Source of the DNA: Mucor racemosus
Lineage: Eukaryota > Mucoromycota > Mucoromycetes > Mucorales > Mucoraceae
Direction of reading: 5' to 3'
Length of the DNA stretch: 64,000 nt
Assembly (NCBI GenBank): GCA_027405735.1
Contig: JAPEHQ010000013.1
Location: forward strand, 1,488,001 to 1,552,000
Shown: positions 12,986-25,450 of the stretch, one piece after another
Position numbering within the stretch: position 1 is the stretch's first letter
Layout of the letters: every line of letters starts with the position of its first letter
Notes under the pieces: generated by a model
What the model was told of the DNA's origin: nothing
The model's input: only the letters and a program-made list of their open reading frames with translations
Databases searched by the model: none
Made by a program: the position numbers and the translations under genes

Positions 12986-14590
12986 CTAATTATATAGCGC
13001 AATTTTAGTATATGCCTTGGGCACCGAAAAATGTAATATGAATTAGGCATATTATGTTATCTGCTCTAAATTTATTTTTATATCTCGCGAAAGACTCAAA
13101 AACACGTAAAATTCACTGCTTTTTCCGTAAAAACTGGGTCTCGCTTTTCATCCCTGCTCTACTTTTTTTTTCATTAAATAACACCAAGAAAAAATTATAT
13201 GTCAATGTACCTGAGATGTTCAACTTTAATCCAAAAATGAGTATCCGGAAATATCCTATTTTTTACAGTTGGTATTAATTTTTCAGTGCTAAGGTTTCAG
13301 ATTTTTTACGCGTATTTTACTGCTAATGGATTGAAAACTTTGAGGCTTCATATCTCCAGAAAAAATTAAGCTATACGAAAACTTTTTAATAATGAAATTT
13401 ACTTGTTTTAAAGTGCTATATAACATGTTTTAATTTAAAAAAATTTTGAGCACTTTTATTTTTTTTTTTGGCATTTCTATAGTAGGTTTCAAAGTATTAG
13501 CTAAATTGAGCAACATTTTTTTTTGCATTCTTGTCATTAAGCTCGTTGAGCTCTCTCGGAACCAATTTAGTTTTTTTCAAAATATTAATTTTTCGTGGAG
13601 ATATCCTCAAAAGTATATACAAAGAGATACCCTCGTTCCTAGCTTCAATTTTTCCCTTATATACCCTCATCCCAAATTCTGAAATCGAAATTTTTTGAAC
13701 AAAACTCTCGTTTTCTCTATGAAAAATGCAGCTAGAAGGTTTTGCAATAGCTCGATCGATAGATACGTTTTTTGCACATTATGCCAATTACTTATACGTT
13801 AAATATGTTTATAAAAAGTAACGTGTATCTTCAAAAAACCTTAAAAATTTCAATTGCATTTTACACAACATTTAATGTGAAACATTTGTTTAAATGTCAT
13901 TTAGATAGATGCAGAATTTAAAACTGTACAAAAGACGTTTAATACCCTAGGTCGGCTTACTTTACAGTTAATGAACTATTAAACGATCTTGTTTTTTGCA
14001 TCATTTTCGACCATTTTTTTTAAACCAATTTTGGAATCCCGTTACCAGTAGTGTTAAGCTGTGATATGAACTAATATTTTGATTATCTCGACGAAAAATC
14101 AATATTTTTTGCTGAAACAAAAAATGCAGGGTAGTTTTCAATTGGATCTATCTTGTGATGAATGTTATGTCAATACTCATCATCCTAGGTCTCACATCCA
14201 AGGTCACAGTCTATAATTAGTGTTACAGTAAATCAATGTGGATCATTGACTTACATCATATTCTTAGATAGTAAAACCCTAGTAATAGTTATAATTAATG
14301 TATATAAATACATCCAAAGGATGTATCGTTAATAAAAGTGTAATATTCTGGCAAGATTATTTATACAGACTCTTTTGACATTTCAATGAAAATAAAAAAA
14401 GTAAAGCAGTGTCTCAATTTTAATTTTTAATTTTTATAATCGATTTAAGGTCAATGTTGTTAGAACAATGCGTTTATATTCTCATATTAACCCTTCTATT
14501 ATCGGACAGGTACCAATAACCTATAGAGAAAAAAAGGTGTATCTTCATCAAAGAAGATTTGACTGAATTCGATTCTGCTACAAAAACGTA
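12985..14590 (+). repeat. Dispersed repeat R1, copy 2 (interrupted by an LTR)
   Basis: The most complete plus-strand copy of R1. It includes the 5' block with TATATCTCGCGAAAGACTC, the central block and the 3' block ATTTTGATTATCTCGACG. Its 3' part is split by the family C solo LTR at 14163-14385 and resumes after it (compare copy 1 at 2540-2700), which shows that R1 is older than that LTR insertion here. Confidence 0.75.
14163..14385 (+). mobile_element. Solo LTR, family C, with 5-bp target duplication
   Basis: A 223-bp segment that begins TGTTATGTCA and ends TGACATTTCA, so it has TG...CA termini with a short imperfect inverted repeat. It is flanked by the direct repeat ATGAA (14158-14162 and 14386-14390). 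It contains a TATATAAATAC box and an AATAAAAG polyadenylation-like signal, and it interrupts R1 copy 2 precisely. This is what recombination between the LTRs of a retrotransposon leaves behind. Confidence 0.8.
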
Positions 14591-14744
14591 ATTAAAATAA
14601 AAAGTAACAACAAGAAATACAATTATAACTCTGCAAAGTTTATTAAAGGTATGCTGAACTAAGATACCATTTTCACACATAGTAAATTAAATGTTATCTC
14701 ACATAAAACTATATTCTAATACCTAAATAGAGATAATATGAATG

Positions 14745-14850
14745 TAACACTACTACCGCCGAACTATGCTTCCCATGGGCATAATGATCTGCACAGATGG
14801 GCAGAATAGAAAATTTTGTGCAGATCAGGCAGCCCATATGAGAAAAGCGA
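14745..14850. repeat. Hairpin-forming repeat, copy 1
   Basis: GATCTGCACA at 14786-14795 pairs perfectly with TGTGCAGATC at 14817-14826, and the pairing extends outward imperfectly (CATGGGC with GCCCATATG). A second copy in reverse complement lies at 60930-61040, including the flanking GCCGAACTAT. The rest of 14590-15470 shows no gene or other recognised element. Confidence 0.65.
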
Positions 14851-16260
14851 TGAGATCGAGGTTTTTTAGTCAATTTACTAAAGTAAATAAAGCCTACGTT
14901 TTCCATGATAAACGTTCCTAGTGAAGTGAACTAAGCTAGATTCCCATCATAAAATACCTAAATTAAATGTCATCTCATTGAAACCATGCTATCAAAGATA
15001 AGACTATATAGTAAATAGACAATTGCATGAAGATAGCAAGGGTATAATACTCAAATAAGAGATGCTAAAATACTAAAGTAATGTGGGATATCCCAAATAA
15101 AAAATACAAAAAGTACATGCTTATCAAGTAAAACAAGTAAGGGCTGTTCTGAAAGCATGATTGACAAACTATATTTAAAACACCGTTCTTGATCCACCAA
15201 ATCAATAACCAAACAACCCAACATTTATACTCAAAATTAATGGAATCGTTGACAATTGCAATACAATTGCAAGATAGTAAATAATCACCAAATAATATAA
15301 ATAGAGACGTAGAATAACCATTTTATTGCACATTATCCATATTTTAATAAAGAAGGATTTTAACAGTATTCTTTATCGCTTTCTACACCCATATTTTACT
15401 GCACCTAGTCTTTATTATTATTCTTTTTATAAATAAGATTGTATGTATCCATAAACTCTCAATATGGTTTATGCATGCAGAGATCTATTATAAATATGTG
15501 AAAAAGCTCAGATCTATGAACACAAAGAAAAATGATCCACATTGTAATCCTTCGTCGACCTGTACGAGATTTTTTTGTGGCGATACCTGGTGGCGCAAGT
15601 ATAATTTAGGCATTTAATTGTCAAATGTATCGAATGAAGATGAAGTTGGTTGAGATAACGGATAATAAATGCAATGTCATTTATTGGATGGATTACTGTA
15701 AATGTATAAAGCAAAGCTTACTTTTGAATGGTAATACTACTAATTATTCTGATTAACATTAAATAGGTTCAAAAAGCATAGTTAAGTGAAATTATTGCTA
15801 CTAAATTGCATAATTTGATATGCAGAAAACTCTTGAAGCATTTATTCTTTTTTTTTTTTTTTTTGGCAATACTACTACAGATCATCGTTCATTAATATGA
15901 CTGAATATTTATGAATCAAAGAAAATACAACTGGTACAGAAAACTAATACCCAATGTATATCGAAGCCAAGGTTGATAAATGGTGCATTCATTGTGTAAT
16001 GGAAATTGCAACATTTTGATGGATAGAAATTAAAAATTAATAAAGGACCAAGATGTTGTATTTGCCTCAGGATTTTGAAAACGGTTCAAAAAACATACTT
16101 CGTCAAACTTATTACTTAGATGTTAAATACTCACCATATGCTATTAGTATCATCTTGTTTTTTATTTAATTACTGCATTATTAAAAATCAAGCTTTTCGT
16201 AGCTTATAACAATGACAATGGGATGTTTCTGGTTTTAGATTGGCATTTATCATAAAGCGG

Positions 16261-16461
16261 GCTGATGATTTGTTTGATACTACTGTAGATAGAATCAGTC
16301 AGTTTGATTTATGGAATTTGAATGCAGTTACCGAGGAATTATTTGTAAGTTCTTAAGTTGGCTCTAGTAAGACATTAAATAAATTGACTTGTGACAAAGA
16401 GGGTAAAAAGGCAGCACTAGGTTCCAGCGATGAACATGTTTATGTTTATGATATTGGAGAG
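16261..16461 (+). pseudogene. Cytoplasmic dynein intermediate-chain fragment in R2, copy 1
   Basis: Conceptual translation reads FDLWNLN, then (after a stop) LGSS..HVYVYDIGE, the pattern of the last WD40 repeat of cytoplasmic dynein 1 intermediate chain, where family members read DLWNLN...VAVGDSEG.IYDVGE. This copy carries a TAA in the middle and several substitutions, so it is decayed. A GGTAAG immediately after the GAG codon of DIGE looks like a retained splice donor, which would mean the piece came from genomic DNA rather than cDNA. Confidence 0.6.
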
Positions 16462-17149
16462 GTAAGAATAAAGCTCAATGTAAATTACCTCTAGCGCAAT
16501 AATTATGAAGTAAGACTTTATTATCATAAAATAAACTATCACACAACATTCACATGTATAAAGTTTCACAGTGATTAGCTTGAATCAAGTGGATACAGCA
16601 TTGTAAATTCTTGAAAAAGTTCTCAAGTATTATAAAGTCTCTTATTTTTAAGACCTGCAAGGCTTATAAGCGGAATATTAATTTAGAAAATTATTTTTGT
16701 CCAGATCCTCAATTTTGACAATTTTTAATTTTTTTTTTTTAGTTTTGCAAATCTAGAGTTAATTATACTACCAATTATAAAAACAAAAAATATGCACATA
16801 TGCAGCATTTAGCGCTCTATTTGCTCAATAAAAAATAATAAACATTTTTATTGCAAAATATAACATGAAAATCCTTTAATCAAAAAACCGTTTTTGGGCA
16901 AAAAATGCTAAGTTTCATTACTTAACATTCGATATTAAGTTTTTATAAAATGTGTATTAGCTATAGCTACAATTTTCTCTCACAATGTAGTATATTTAAA
17001 CGTTGATTTTGGTATCAAAAATTAATTTTTCTATTTTTTGATCAAAATCATGAGTGTTGGTAAGGATGAAATGAGCCCCGAAGAATGTCCGCTACAAAAA
17101 CTAAATTTTCAGACCGTACATGGTTAAATATAAGAAAAGTTGAAAAAAA

Positions 17150-17495
17150 AACTGTTACGCCAGGAGATTATATCAATCTCAAAGCTAAAATATGTACTAA
17201 ATTATTTAATAAAAATAAAGGAAAACTGATATAAAATGAAAGAGCACACTAAAACTAAAGAACTTTATTATAAGATCAAAACATCTTCTTTTATATTCAC
17301 ATTCTCTGATTATATGACCTGTTTAATGAGTCTATTTATATATATATACATATATCCAATCAAGTCTAGGTGACACACACTAGTTCCATATTCCTGCATA
17401 CCCGGAGCTTCATAACATAATACACAGCAATGTAGAACTTAACATATCAAACTGTGTCGTAATCTTAACCAAGGAATGCACCCAGATCTGTGGAT
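17150..17495. other. Unrelated insertion within R2 copy 1, possible LTR
   Basis: R2 homology stops after the A-run near 17150 and resumes near 17500. The intervening segment starts TGTTACGCCAGG and ends about GGATGCAACA, so it has TG...CA-like ends, and it contains a TATTTATATATATATAC stretch. I could not find a clean target duplication, so calling it an LTR is tentative. Confidence 0.35.
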
Positions 17496-17621
17496 GCAAC
17501 AACAAGCGTTATTCAAGTTTATGCTCGAGCAAAAACTATTGTTGCTTATTCTTGCAAATATCATAATAGCTATAAAGATAAGTTACAAATGATAATAATC
17601 TTAAATATATTGGCTCTTGCA

Positions 17622-17695
17622 TGAAATGTCAAAACAGTTTTAAAAAATAATCTTGCCAAAATACTACAATTTTTATTAACGATACATCCAGAAGA
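17622..17695 (-). repeat. Partial family C LTR end
   Basis: The segment starting TGAAATGTCAAAACAG, with AATAATCTTGCCAAAATAC and TATTAACGATACATCC, is the reverse complement of the 3' half of the LTR at 14163-14385. It sits where R2 homology ends. The other half was not found. From here to 19105 no gene or clear element was recognised. Confidence 0.5.
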
Positions 17696-19109
17696 GGATG
17701 TTGCAGTAAAATGTAGAATAAAAGCTTTGAAAAAAGATACAGTTTAAATCCTTCTTTATTCAAAAAATGGATAGTGTGCAATAGGTCTATATTTCTACTC
17801 TATTTATATTAGTTGTGCTTTTGTTATATCTGGGAGTTGCACCGTAACTGTCAGTGATCTATCAGAATTAGGAATAACCGAATTACCAACTTAGGACTTC
17901 TGTCAAACCGTGATGTTTAACATGCGAATCAGACAATGCTGCATTCCATACATATATCATTATGCTACTTATTAAATGATTGAAGCATGATTCCATTGTC
18001 TTCATGCAATATCCATATGTTTATTCTTTTTGGTAAATCAATTAGTTTGTTTGTGATTTTAAAGTTTATATTGAGCTTCTTGATTTACATAATCAAGGCG
18101 GTCTTTTAATGCCCGTTTTTGGCATATTTGTTAATGATCCGCATAGAGCAATCCTTACTTTGATCTATGTGTTTCTTCAGCTTATTTTATGAATCAATTT
18201 GCTTTGTTTATGATTCGGTCTATTTTATTTATATGTTAAATTACTAATACTTTCTGTATTTACTGTTAAATTCATGTTATCTCTATTGAAATATTAGAGC
18301 ATGGTTTTATGTGAGATAACATTTAATTTCTTATGTGGGGAAATAGTATCCTAGTTCAGCACAGATGTATTATTTATATTACTTTTCATTATAACTATTA
18401 TTACACAGAATTGTTATCTAAGGACACTACACCAATTAACTAGGACGCAGCATGTACGTTAACTTGGACGCCTGTTGATTTACTATAATAACGAATATTG
18501 GCCGAAACCTTGAATGTGCGACCTAAGATATAATATTGAAATAACAATATGGTTGCTTTTATATGTTTTAGATATTATGGTTACCTCAAGCACCGCGCTG
18601 GTATAAATTTTTTAATAATCATCAAATTATACCTTAAGGATTATTCATCAATAATTTAGCCAGCTCGAATTCATACGTTGCGAATATTGCGTGATGCTGT
18701 AACCGATATGGGAATTGAGATTATTAATACTGTAATAATTGTCTTTTTTGAGCATTGTGAGAATTGCTCTTTTTTTATTCATGGTTACAAATGTGAGAAA
18801 TAATTTTGAATTATACCGTAGTATTGCAATAGAAAGTAATGGACAAATATGGCCGAATACAAACCACTGTTTATAGTATTAATAAGAAGGTGTAACACAT
18901 ACAGTATGGATTAGTATTTATGTCGTAGAGGTAAAATATACCATTTATGGACTTGTTAATTTTAGAGTTTCAATGTTACACTTCAAATGTTCCTATTTGA
19001 ATCTATTAGTTGTTGACATAACAATGATTCAATAAATAGGCGGTAATTGCTGGTTTTGGAGGACATTAAACAGCTAATTTTGAAGCCAATTCCATTTCTT
19101 CTAACTCAT

Positions 19110-19485
19110 TGATGTATCATTCTTAAACCGGATTATGTCAAATCCAAAAAAGTAAACAATAACAGATCCGGAACCGGAAGTTCCTTAATTAAATATTAAC
19201 TATACAATGCTCCTAAAAGCATGGTATAGAAGCATGGTATAGAAGCATGGTATAGAAGCATGGTATAGAAGTATGGTGTAAATCATGATACACCAGTGCA
19301 ATATTCCAACATGATATACCAACATAGCACATTACTATTAAATAATATCTAAACTACCTTATCACATCATTAATTCCCCAAATCAAATAGTATATAAACC
19401 CTATTAATTTCATTCCAATAAACGATATCTCTTTACTTGATTAAATTTCTAATTTTATTTAACCTAAACATATTTTGATAAATCA
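19110..19485 (+). mobile_element. Solo LTR, family D, with 5-bp target duplication
   Basis: A 376-bp segment with TGATGTATC at its start and GATAAATCA at its end, flanked by CTCAT (19105-19109 and 19486-19490). It contains a TATATAAACCC box and CCAATAAACG polyadenylation-like signal about 30 bp apart. A diverged second member is at 39578-39972. It contains the 13-bp minisatellite at 19218-19280. Confidence 0.75.
19218..19280 (+). repeat. 13-bp tandem repeat, about 4.8 units
   Basis: Four exact units of AGCATGGTATAGA follow one another (19218-19269), then a partial mutated unit. It lies inside the family D LTR and is absent from the other family D member. Confidence 0.9.
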
Positions 19486-19633
19486 CTCATATTGAAATGT
19501 AATTGATATAAATAGTCTTTTAAATCAAGACCTAGAAGCTCTTGCCTCTTTATTTTATTATTAGTTTTTCTAGTACGAAAGCCTACGTTCTCCATAATAA
19601 ATGTTACTAGTCTTTAATTATTATTATTCTTTC

Positions 19634-20162
19634 TGTCGTATATTTTCAGGATTGATAAATATTACTTAAAAAAGAATACAATTATAAAAGAATGAGTAAT
19701 TAGTCAGTTCTTCAACTGTATAATAAAAACAAGATATCGTTTATTTAGATGTAAAAGTATGGCCTTTTATATTGATTTGACATTGAGATCCTGAGATGTA
19801 ATTTAAGGCACTATTGAACCATTGGATCTGTTCGATAGTAATCTATGGATTGAAATGAATCAATCATAATTTAACCGTTCTTGCAGAGCTTGTGAGTTGT
19901 CTTGTTTCAATGCTGCGCTAAATATGCTTGGATGTTGATTTGATAACTACTTGATTGGTTAACTGCTGGGATGAAATAATGTGGTGTCATAATTGAGGTC
20001 AAAGCGTTCTTGGTAATTACTGGATTAAACTTGATACGCTAGGAGTTTCTTATATCCGATATCAAGACTTGCACTTCAATACATGTCGTAGTCAATAGAT
20101 TGTAAGATGTATTGATACTGTAGAAGGTGATAATGTATGATACTAGTAGGTGGAATACAACA
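19634..20162 (+). mobile_element. Solo LTR, family A, copy 1, with 5-bp target duplication
   Basis: A 529-bp segment with TGTCGTATATTTTCAGG at its start and GGAATACAACA at its end, flanked on both sides by CTTTC (19629-19633 and 20163-20167). Three further copies of similar length lie at 33915-34453 (-), 39023-39560 (-) and 55395-55932 (+). No internal retrotransposon region accompanies any of them. Confidence 0.85.
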
Positions 20163-20426
20163 CTTTCTATGAATAAAACTGTGTGTATCCATAAACTCTC
20201 AGTACTATGATTTTTTGTTGATTATTTTCTTAATGCACAGTGACCTGTGGAAGTTAAAGTCTGAATAATTTGTGGAAAATATTTAAAACTATCACAATGT
20301 ATAATTGGAGATTATTTGGGTCGATATTCATGAAGAGGAGGGTTCGTTTGTCTGTTTCCTGCAGCTGTAAAAAATAATATATTATAAACTAATATATTGT
20401 AAAAATTAAATCTCATAACTCATAAT

Positions 20427-20496
20427 TAGGGCTGCTGTCGAGCCCAGCTTATTTTAGTAAATATGGCAGGTAAAATCCGGATCGATACCAATACTA
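20427..20496. mobile_element. Mini-hAT-like MITE, copy 1
   Basis: A 70-bp element beginning TAGGGCTGCTGTCGAGC and ending ATACCAATACTA, flanked by CTCATAAT and CTCATAAC (8 bp, one mismatch). The TAGGG terminus and 8-bp duplication resemble hAT elements. Related copies: 37078-37153 and 55143-55212. Confidence 0.6.
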
Positions 20497-20559
20497 CTCA
20501 TAACTAATAAAGCATTTGTTTTTTATATCAGTTTATAAGATAGACCAAACTAGAGACTA

Positions 20560-21775
20560 CACTATCGTTTTTATTTCAGCAAGAAGCATCCATTTTTTGT
20601 GAGAAAATCAAAATATTAGTTCATATTACAGTTTAACAATACTCGTAATGGGGTTCCAAAATTGGTTTAAAAAAAATGGTCGAAAATGATGCAAAAAGCA
20701 AAATCGTTTAATGGTTCATGAACTGCAAATTAAGTCGACCTAGCATATTAGATGGTTTTTGTACAGTTTTAGATATTGCATCCATCTAAATAAAAATTAA
20801 GCAAACATTTCACATTAAATTTTGCGCAAAATGCAATTGAAATTTTGGAGGTTTTTTGAAGATACACATCATTTTTTATAAGCATATTTAAAATATAATA
20901 AATGTAAATAATGCTCAAAAAATATATCTATCGATCGAGCTATTGCGAAACCTTCTAGCTGCATTTTTCGTAGAGAAAACAAGATTTTTGTCCAAATTTT
21001 TTTCAGTTTCAGAATTTGGGATGAGGATATACAAGGGGAAAATGGACGCTAGAAATGGAGGTATCTTTTTGTACAGATTTTTTAGGATATCTCCATGAAA
21101 AGTTAAAATTTTGAAAAACTCTAAATTAGGTCCGAGAGAGCTTAACGAGCTTAATGACGTGAATGAAAAAAAAACGTTGCTCAATTTTGCCAATATTTTG
21201 AAACCTACTACAAAAATGTCAAAAAAATTAAAAAAAAAAATAAAAGTGCTCAGAATTTTTTTAACTTAAAGTATGTTATAGAGCACTTCAAAACAAGTAA
21301 GTTTTATTATTAAAAAGTGTTAGTATAACTTAGTTTTTTCTGGAGATATGAAGCCTCGAAGTTTTCAATCCTTTAGCAGTAAAATACGCGTAAAAATCTG
21401 AAACCTTAGCACTAAAAAATTAATACCAACTGTAAAAAGTAGGATATTTCCGGATACTTGTTTTTGAATTAAAGGTTAGCATCTCAGGTACATTGACATA
21501 TATTTTTTTCTTGGTGTTGTTTAGTGAAAAAAAAAGTTGAGCAGGGATGAAAAGTGAGACCCAGTTTTTAAGAAAAAAGCAGTGAATTTTACGCGTTTTG
21601 AGTCTTTCGTGAGGTATAAAGTAAATTTAGAAACAGGTATCATAGTACGCCCAATTTATGCCTATTCAGCAATGTTTAAGGTATATTCTAAAAGGGTCCA
21701 GGATAGGGTGAGTTATAGAAAATAGGGCATGCTCCCATTTTGAAGATTGAAAACTATGAAAATTCAATATCTGAA
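20560..21775 (-). repeat. Dispersed repeat R1, copy 3
   Basis: A full-length reverse-strand copy, from the 3' block (AAATGATGCAAAAAGC region) to the 5' block that ends near TCCCATTTTGAAGATTGA. The central block is again open on both strands. Short unassigned DNA separates it from the RNA-binding gene. Confidence 0.75.
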
Positions 21776-22054
21776 AATTTGAATTTTACTTAAATAATCT
21801 ACAAAAAGTATCAGAATTACTTTAATTTTTGGGGTACAACTATTTTTAATGTTTGCATTGGATAAAATACAAAAATAGCTTGAATTAGCAATTATGTACA
21901 TAATACACATTAATCTAATTAACAGTGATGCTCAACTCAATCAAACCCAATCAAGCATGCATGCCAAAAAGGGGCTCCTTAGTTTTATACCTCCCAATGC
22001 ATATTTTGGATACAAGTATATCTTGCGCTAGGTTTTCGAAAAGCTAATATTATT

Positions 22055-23909
22055 TTATTTCTCCCGAAAAACTGGCATATTATTCCATGAAGGGCCATTA
22101 TCATTGTTCAGTCCAGCTGAATCATGTTCATTATTTGATAAAGAAAGTCTTTCTAAGGTGCTTGATAATGTTTCTTGCTCTTTTTGTTGAACTCCTTGTT
22201 GCTGAGAGTGCAGTTGGTAATCCTGTTGCGGCGGCACTCTAGTATGGGGTGGTACCCATTGGAGGTGATACGGATATTGATTAAATGTCACTAAATTTCC
22301 AAAATTATCGGGATGAAATTGTCTATCGTTCATCATACCAGGACTATAAGCTATTGAAAAGAAAAACAACCAGATAAATATCATTATCAACAGGTCCTTT
22401 GTATTTATCTTACTTGGTACAGTATTAGGAAAAGAAAAAGGGTTATGTGAGTACTGCTGTGGCTGTAAACCCATTGTATCATATAGATTATTTGTTGGAG
22501 AAGAGAAACTATTGCACATTACAGGAGTAGGAGCTGTAGCTGGGATTGCAGAAGCAGTAGAGGTAGGAGATGTGCCTTCATATGGTTGATGCTGACTGTG
22601 TGGCTGTGGAGATGATGATTGATATGGATAAGATGCTGCTTGCATTGGAATCAAAAGCGAGGGATTTATATATCCGCCCATCATATTTTGGTATGCAGTT
22701 TGTTGAGGTAAATAGGTTTGTCTCAATAATTCTACAGACGCAGGATCATGTATTTGTCTTTGTCCAAATGTTTCCGCTTCATGTTCTCTAAATTTCTGAT
22801 GACTAGCAGCAAATTTATCAAAATGCACTCTCAATGTTCGATTATTGTATTCGTATCCATTAAATTTTTCTAGTAGAAAATCTAATTCAACACAATGGCA
22901 ACATTTTCAAACATATTTTTTATAAATATTTACCAATTGCTTTTTTAGCATCTTCATGTGAGCTAAATAAAACTGTACCAAATCCTCTACTACGGCCTTC
23001 AAAATTGAGCACTACATCTGCCCTGATGATACGTCCCGAGTTCCTGAATAAATCCTTCAAATCCTGCCATTGGCAGTTGAAAGGTAGCTATTGAGTAAAT
23101 TGCAATTAGTACTGAGCATCTTCACAAAGAATAATCGATTTATTATACTTTACATTTCCAACAAACAACTGTTTGCAGACTTCATCTTCATTTGAAACTT
23201 CAGTTGGCTGCTTCTTAATAGGCGAAGTAGTTGTTGATAATGATGGTGTAACCAACTATTTTTATATAAAATGAACAAGCTATTCATGTGATACACAAAT
23301 TTAATCCAGTCTACCTTCTCGTCCATCAGAGGTTTTTCGTCTGTCTTTGGAGACATGGTGGCTGTAGCTGAAGAATCAAGTGCAGTAGTGTCATGATGAA
23401 TTGCATTATCCACAAATCCACGATCTCCTCTCACTTCTAAAATACGTCCTTGCCATTTGTATCCATTGAACATATCTAATCCAGAATACGACTTTAGTAA
23501 GTATACTATTCAAAATCATGATGAATTTACCTATGGCATTTTGCGCATCTGCAACAGTTGAAAATAAAATAGTGCCATGTCCTTTTGATCGATTTTCATG
23601 ATTTAAGGCCACATCTGCCCTCAACACTTGACCGGCCTTTCTAAACAAGTCTTTAATATCTTGCCATCTCACACGAAAGGGAAGCTTTAATCGAGAAAAT
23701 ATTCCGTAACTGATATTTAGTATTAATACAAGATAAAAACTTTAAATCTTTACATTTCCAATGAACAATTGTCTAACTTGAGTTGTTGCTTTAACAGGTT
23801 TATACTGAGGTTCTTGTTGTTGCTCATTTTCTTGAGTCTTCAAAAGCTCTCTCATGATATCGTTAGCTTCTTTTTGAAGTTGATCATTTTCTTGAGAGGA
23901 TTCCATCAT
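22055..23909 (-). CDS. RNA-binding protein with two RRMs, Gbp2/Hrb1-like
   Basis: Seven exons (23909-23754, 23684-23531, 23475-23315, 23255-23154, 23087-22934, 22881-22414, 22350-22055) give 496 residues. RRM1 starts [20 protein letters not shown] at residue 47, and RRM2 starts [20 protein letters not shown] at residue 186; RNP1 is present as KGHGTILF and RGFGTVLF. The sequence pattern is that of fungal Gbp2/Hrb1-type shuttling mRNA-binding proteins, so a role in mRNA export or quality control is inferred. The C-terminal 200 residues are Q/P/S-rich without a third RRM that I can see. Exons 2 and 5 are both 154 nt with identical phases and boundaries, so the RRM unit was duplicated with its introns. 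The 63-nt last intron is in frame and open, so a retained-intron isoform would be readable. Confidence 0.85.
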
Positions 23910-25450
23910 AATTATCCTTCTCTTTCTCCAAGATTTATATATAAAAGTTGTCGATTTTATCGCAATAATACAAAAAGAAAGAGAGGGAAAAGATGTAAAG
24001 ATATGAAATTGAAATGTGATATGTTGTGTGCAACACAAAATAATGATATTACCTTTAGCCAGAAGTCACACGATGTAACTGGATGTTGTTGCATTAAAAG
24101 TGATCTTTGACAGAACTTCAGGGGAACAATATTGGCACATAAATATAACAATAGCATAATCTCAAGGGGGCTCTTATGATCAACAAAAGTATCAGAAATA
24201 TACGGGTAGAAGATTATGGCAAACAGCGGAATAATGTTTCAAAAAAAGTAATTGATCCGTTTGAACACTTTACATTGGAGCATCTCCTCGAACAATAACT
24301 TTACTTGAGAAAATAATAAATTTTTACGTTATTACATGTTTGATATATACGCTTTTTTTATAAAGCATATAGTAGTTCATTGATTTATGTTCGCCATCCA
24401 ATTAAGGAGACGAAAATCCGACTTTCAAAATCGTTTTAGGCGTGTGGGTATGAAAATTCCCATTAAAAAGTTACAAAATTAAGCATATTTGGTGGATTTT
24501 ATTGCAAAAACAGAAAATAAAGACATGCAAATAAGCATAGATTATATCAACGCAGTTTTCCCTTATTTTTGAATAGTTAAAAGCAATATTTTATATAAAA
24601 AATTACCTTTAAAATTAATTGAAACAAACTATCAACGCATCATTTTCAGCCTTTAAAGAGTTTTCAACGTTTATTTAGCTTGTGAATCAACTAGTTTTTC
24701 CCAATTATTATAAAGTAGGATATCTCTGATTTTCTTTGTTATTTTCTATTTACTTTTATACATACAAATTTCTACTAAAATTGTGGGTTGAAGAGATACG
24801 TATTTTACCCAAATCAAAGTTTATACACGCAGATACTTCTCTTTCAAGATGCATGTGTATAGCTAAACCAGAGAATAATTATTGCAATGGATAGTGGATA
24901 TAGTACACACTGTCTGGAAACATACCATTGATGTATTCGAGGCTGCTTATTAATACTCTTTCAATTTAACAAATATATTGTCGTGCTGTATAATAAATGA
25001 GTCTTGTTCAGTCATGAGTCACTGAGCAGGTTGTGTAATCCATTTTTCTACATTATATATCTTGGATGTAACACAGTAAATCAATGATTGTAAGGTCATT
25101 GACATTGGAGAGTATTTTACAATCAAAATGTCGTATTTTTCAAACGGTATTTATGTTTATATTTAGCCAAAATCTCTAGGTTTTCCCTTGATCTCAGATT
25201 GCTTTTTTCATTGATGAATTCTATATAAACTTTATCTTATCTGAATGTCAATAAATGTTGTACCTGTATCTCATGATTTAGGAGCCAAACGCACCAACAT
25301 AGTGGCTTAGTTATTGCCTAAAGAAGTTCATGACTCATTTCTTTTTTTTTATAAATGTAAGCACCATAATTTTTTTCTAAATTTCTCTCTCCTAGTCTAT
25401 TCACTTCTTTTTACATAAACGCTTAAATACAAGCCTATTTTTCACTAAAT
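23910..25450. other. Divergent intergenic region, RNA-binding gene to ArgRS
   Basis: About 1.5 kb containing both divergent promoters. Near 25068-25110 a stretch with AACACAGTAAATCAATGA resembles part of the family C LTR and may be an old fragment. A pyrimidine-rich tract precedes the ArgRS start. No further gene was found. Confidence 0.45.

Larger units (their letters stand above)
15475..17621 (+). repeat. Dispersed repeat R2, copy 1 (interrupted, carries dynein gene fragment)
   Basis: Matches copies at 34925-38830 (+) and 56935-60365 (-). Shared blocks include TCGACCTGTACGAGA, GGACCAAGATGTTG, the dynein-derived stretch at about 16261-16461, GATCAAAATCATGAGTGTTGG, and at its right end TTTATGCTCGAGCAAAAAC. 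Between about 17150 and 17495 the copy holds unrelated DNA. No open frame for transposition is present. Confidence 0.7.
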
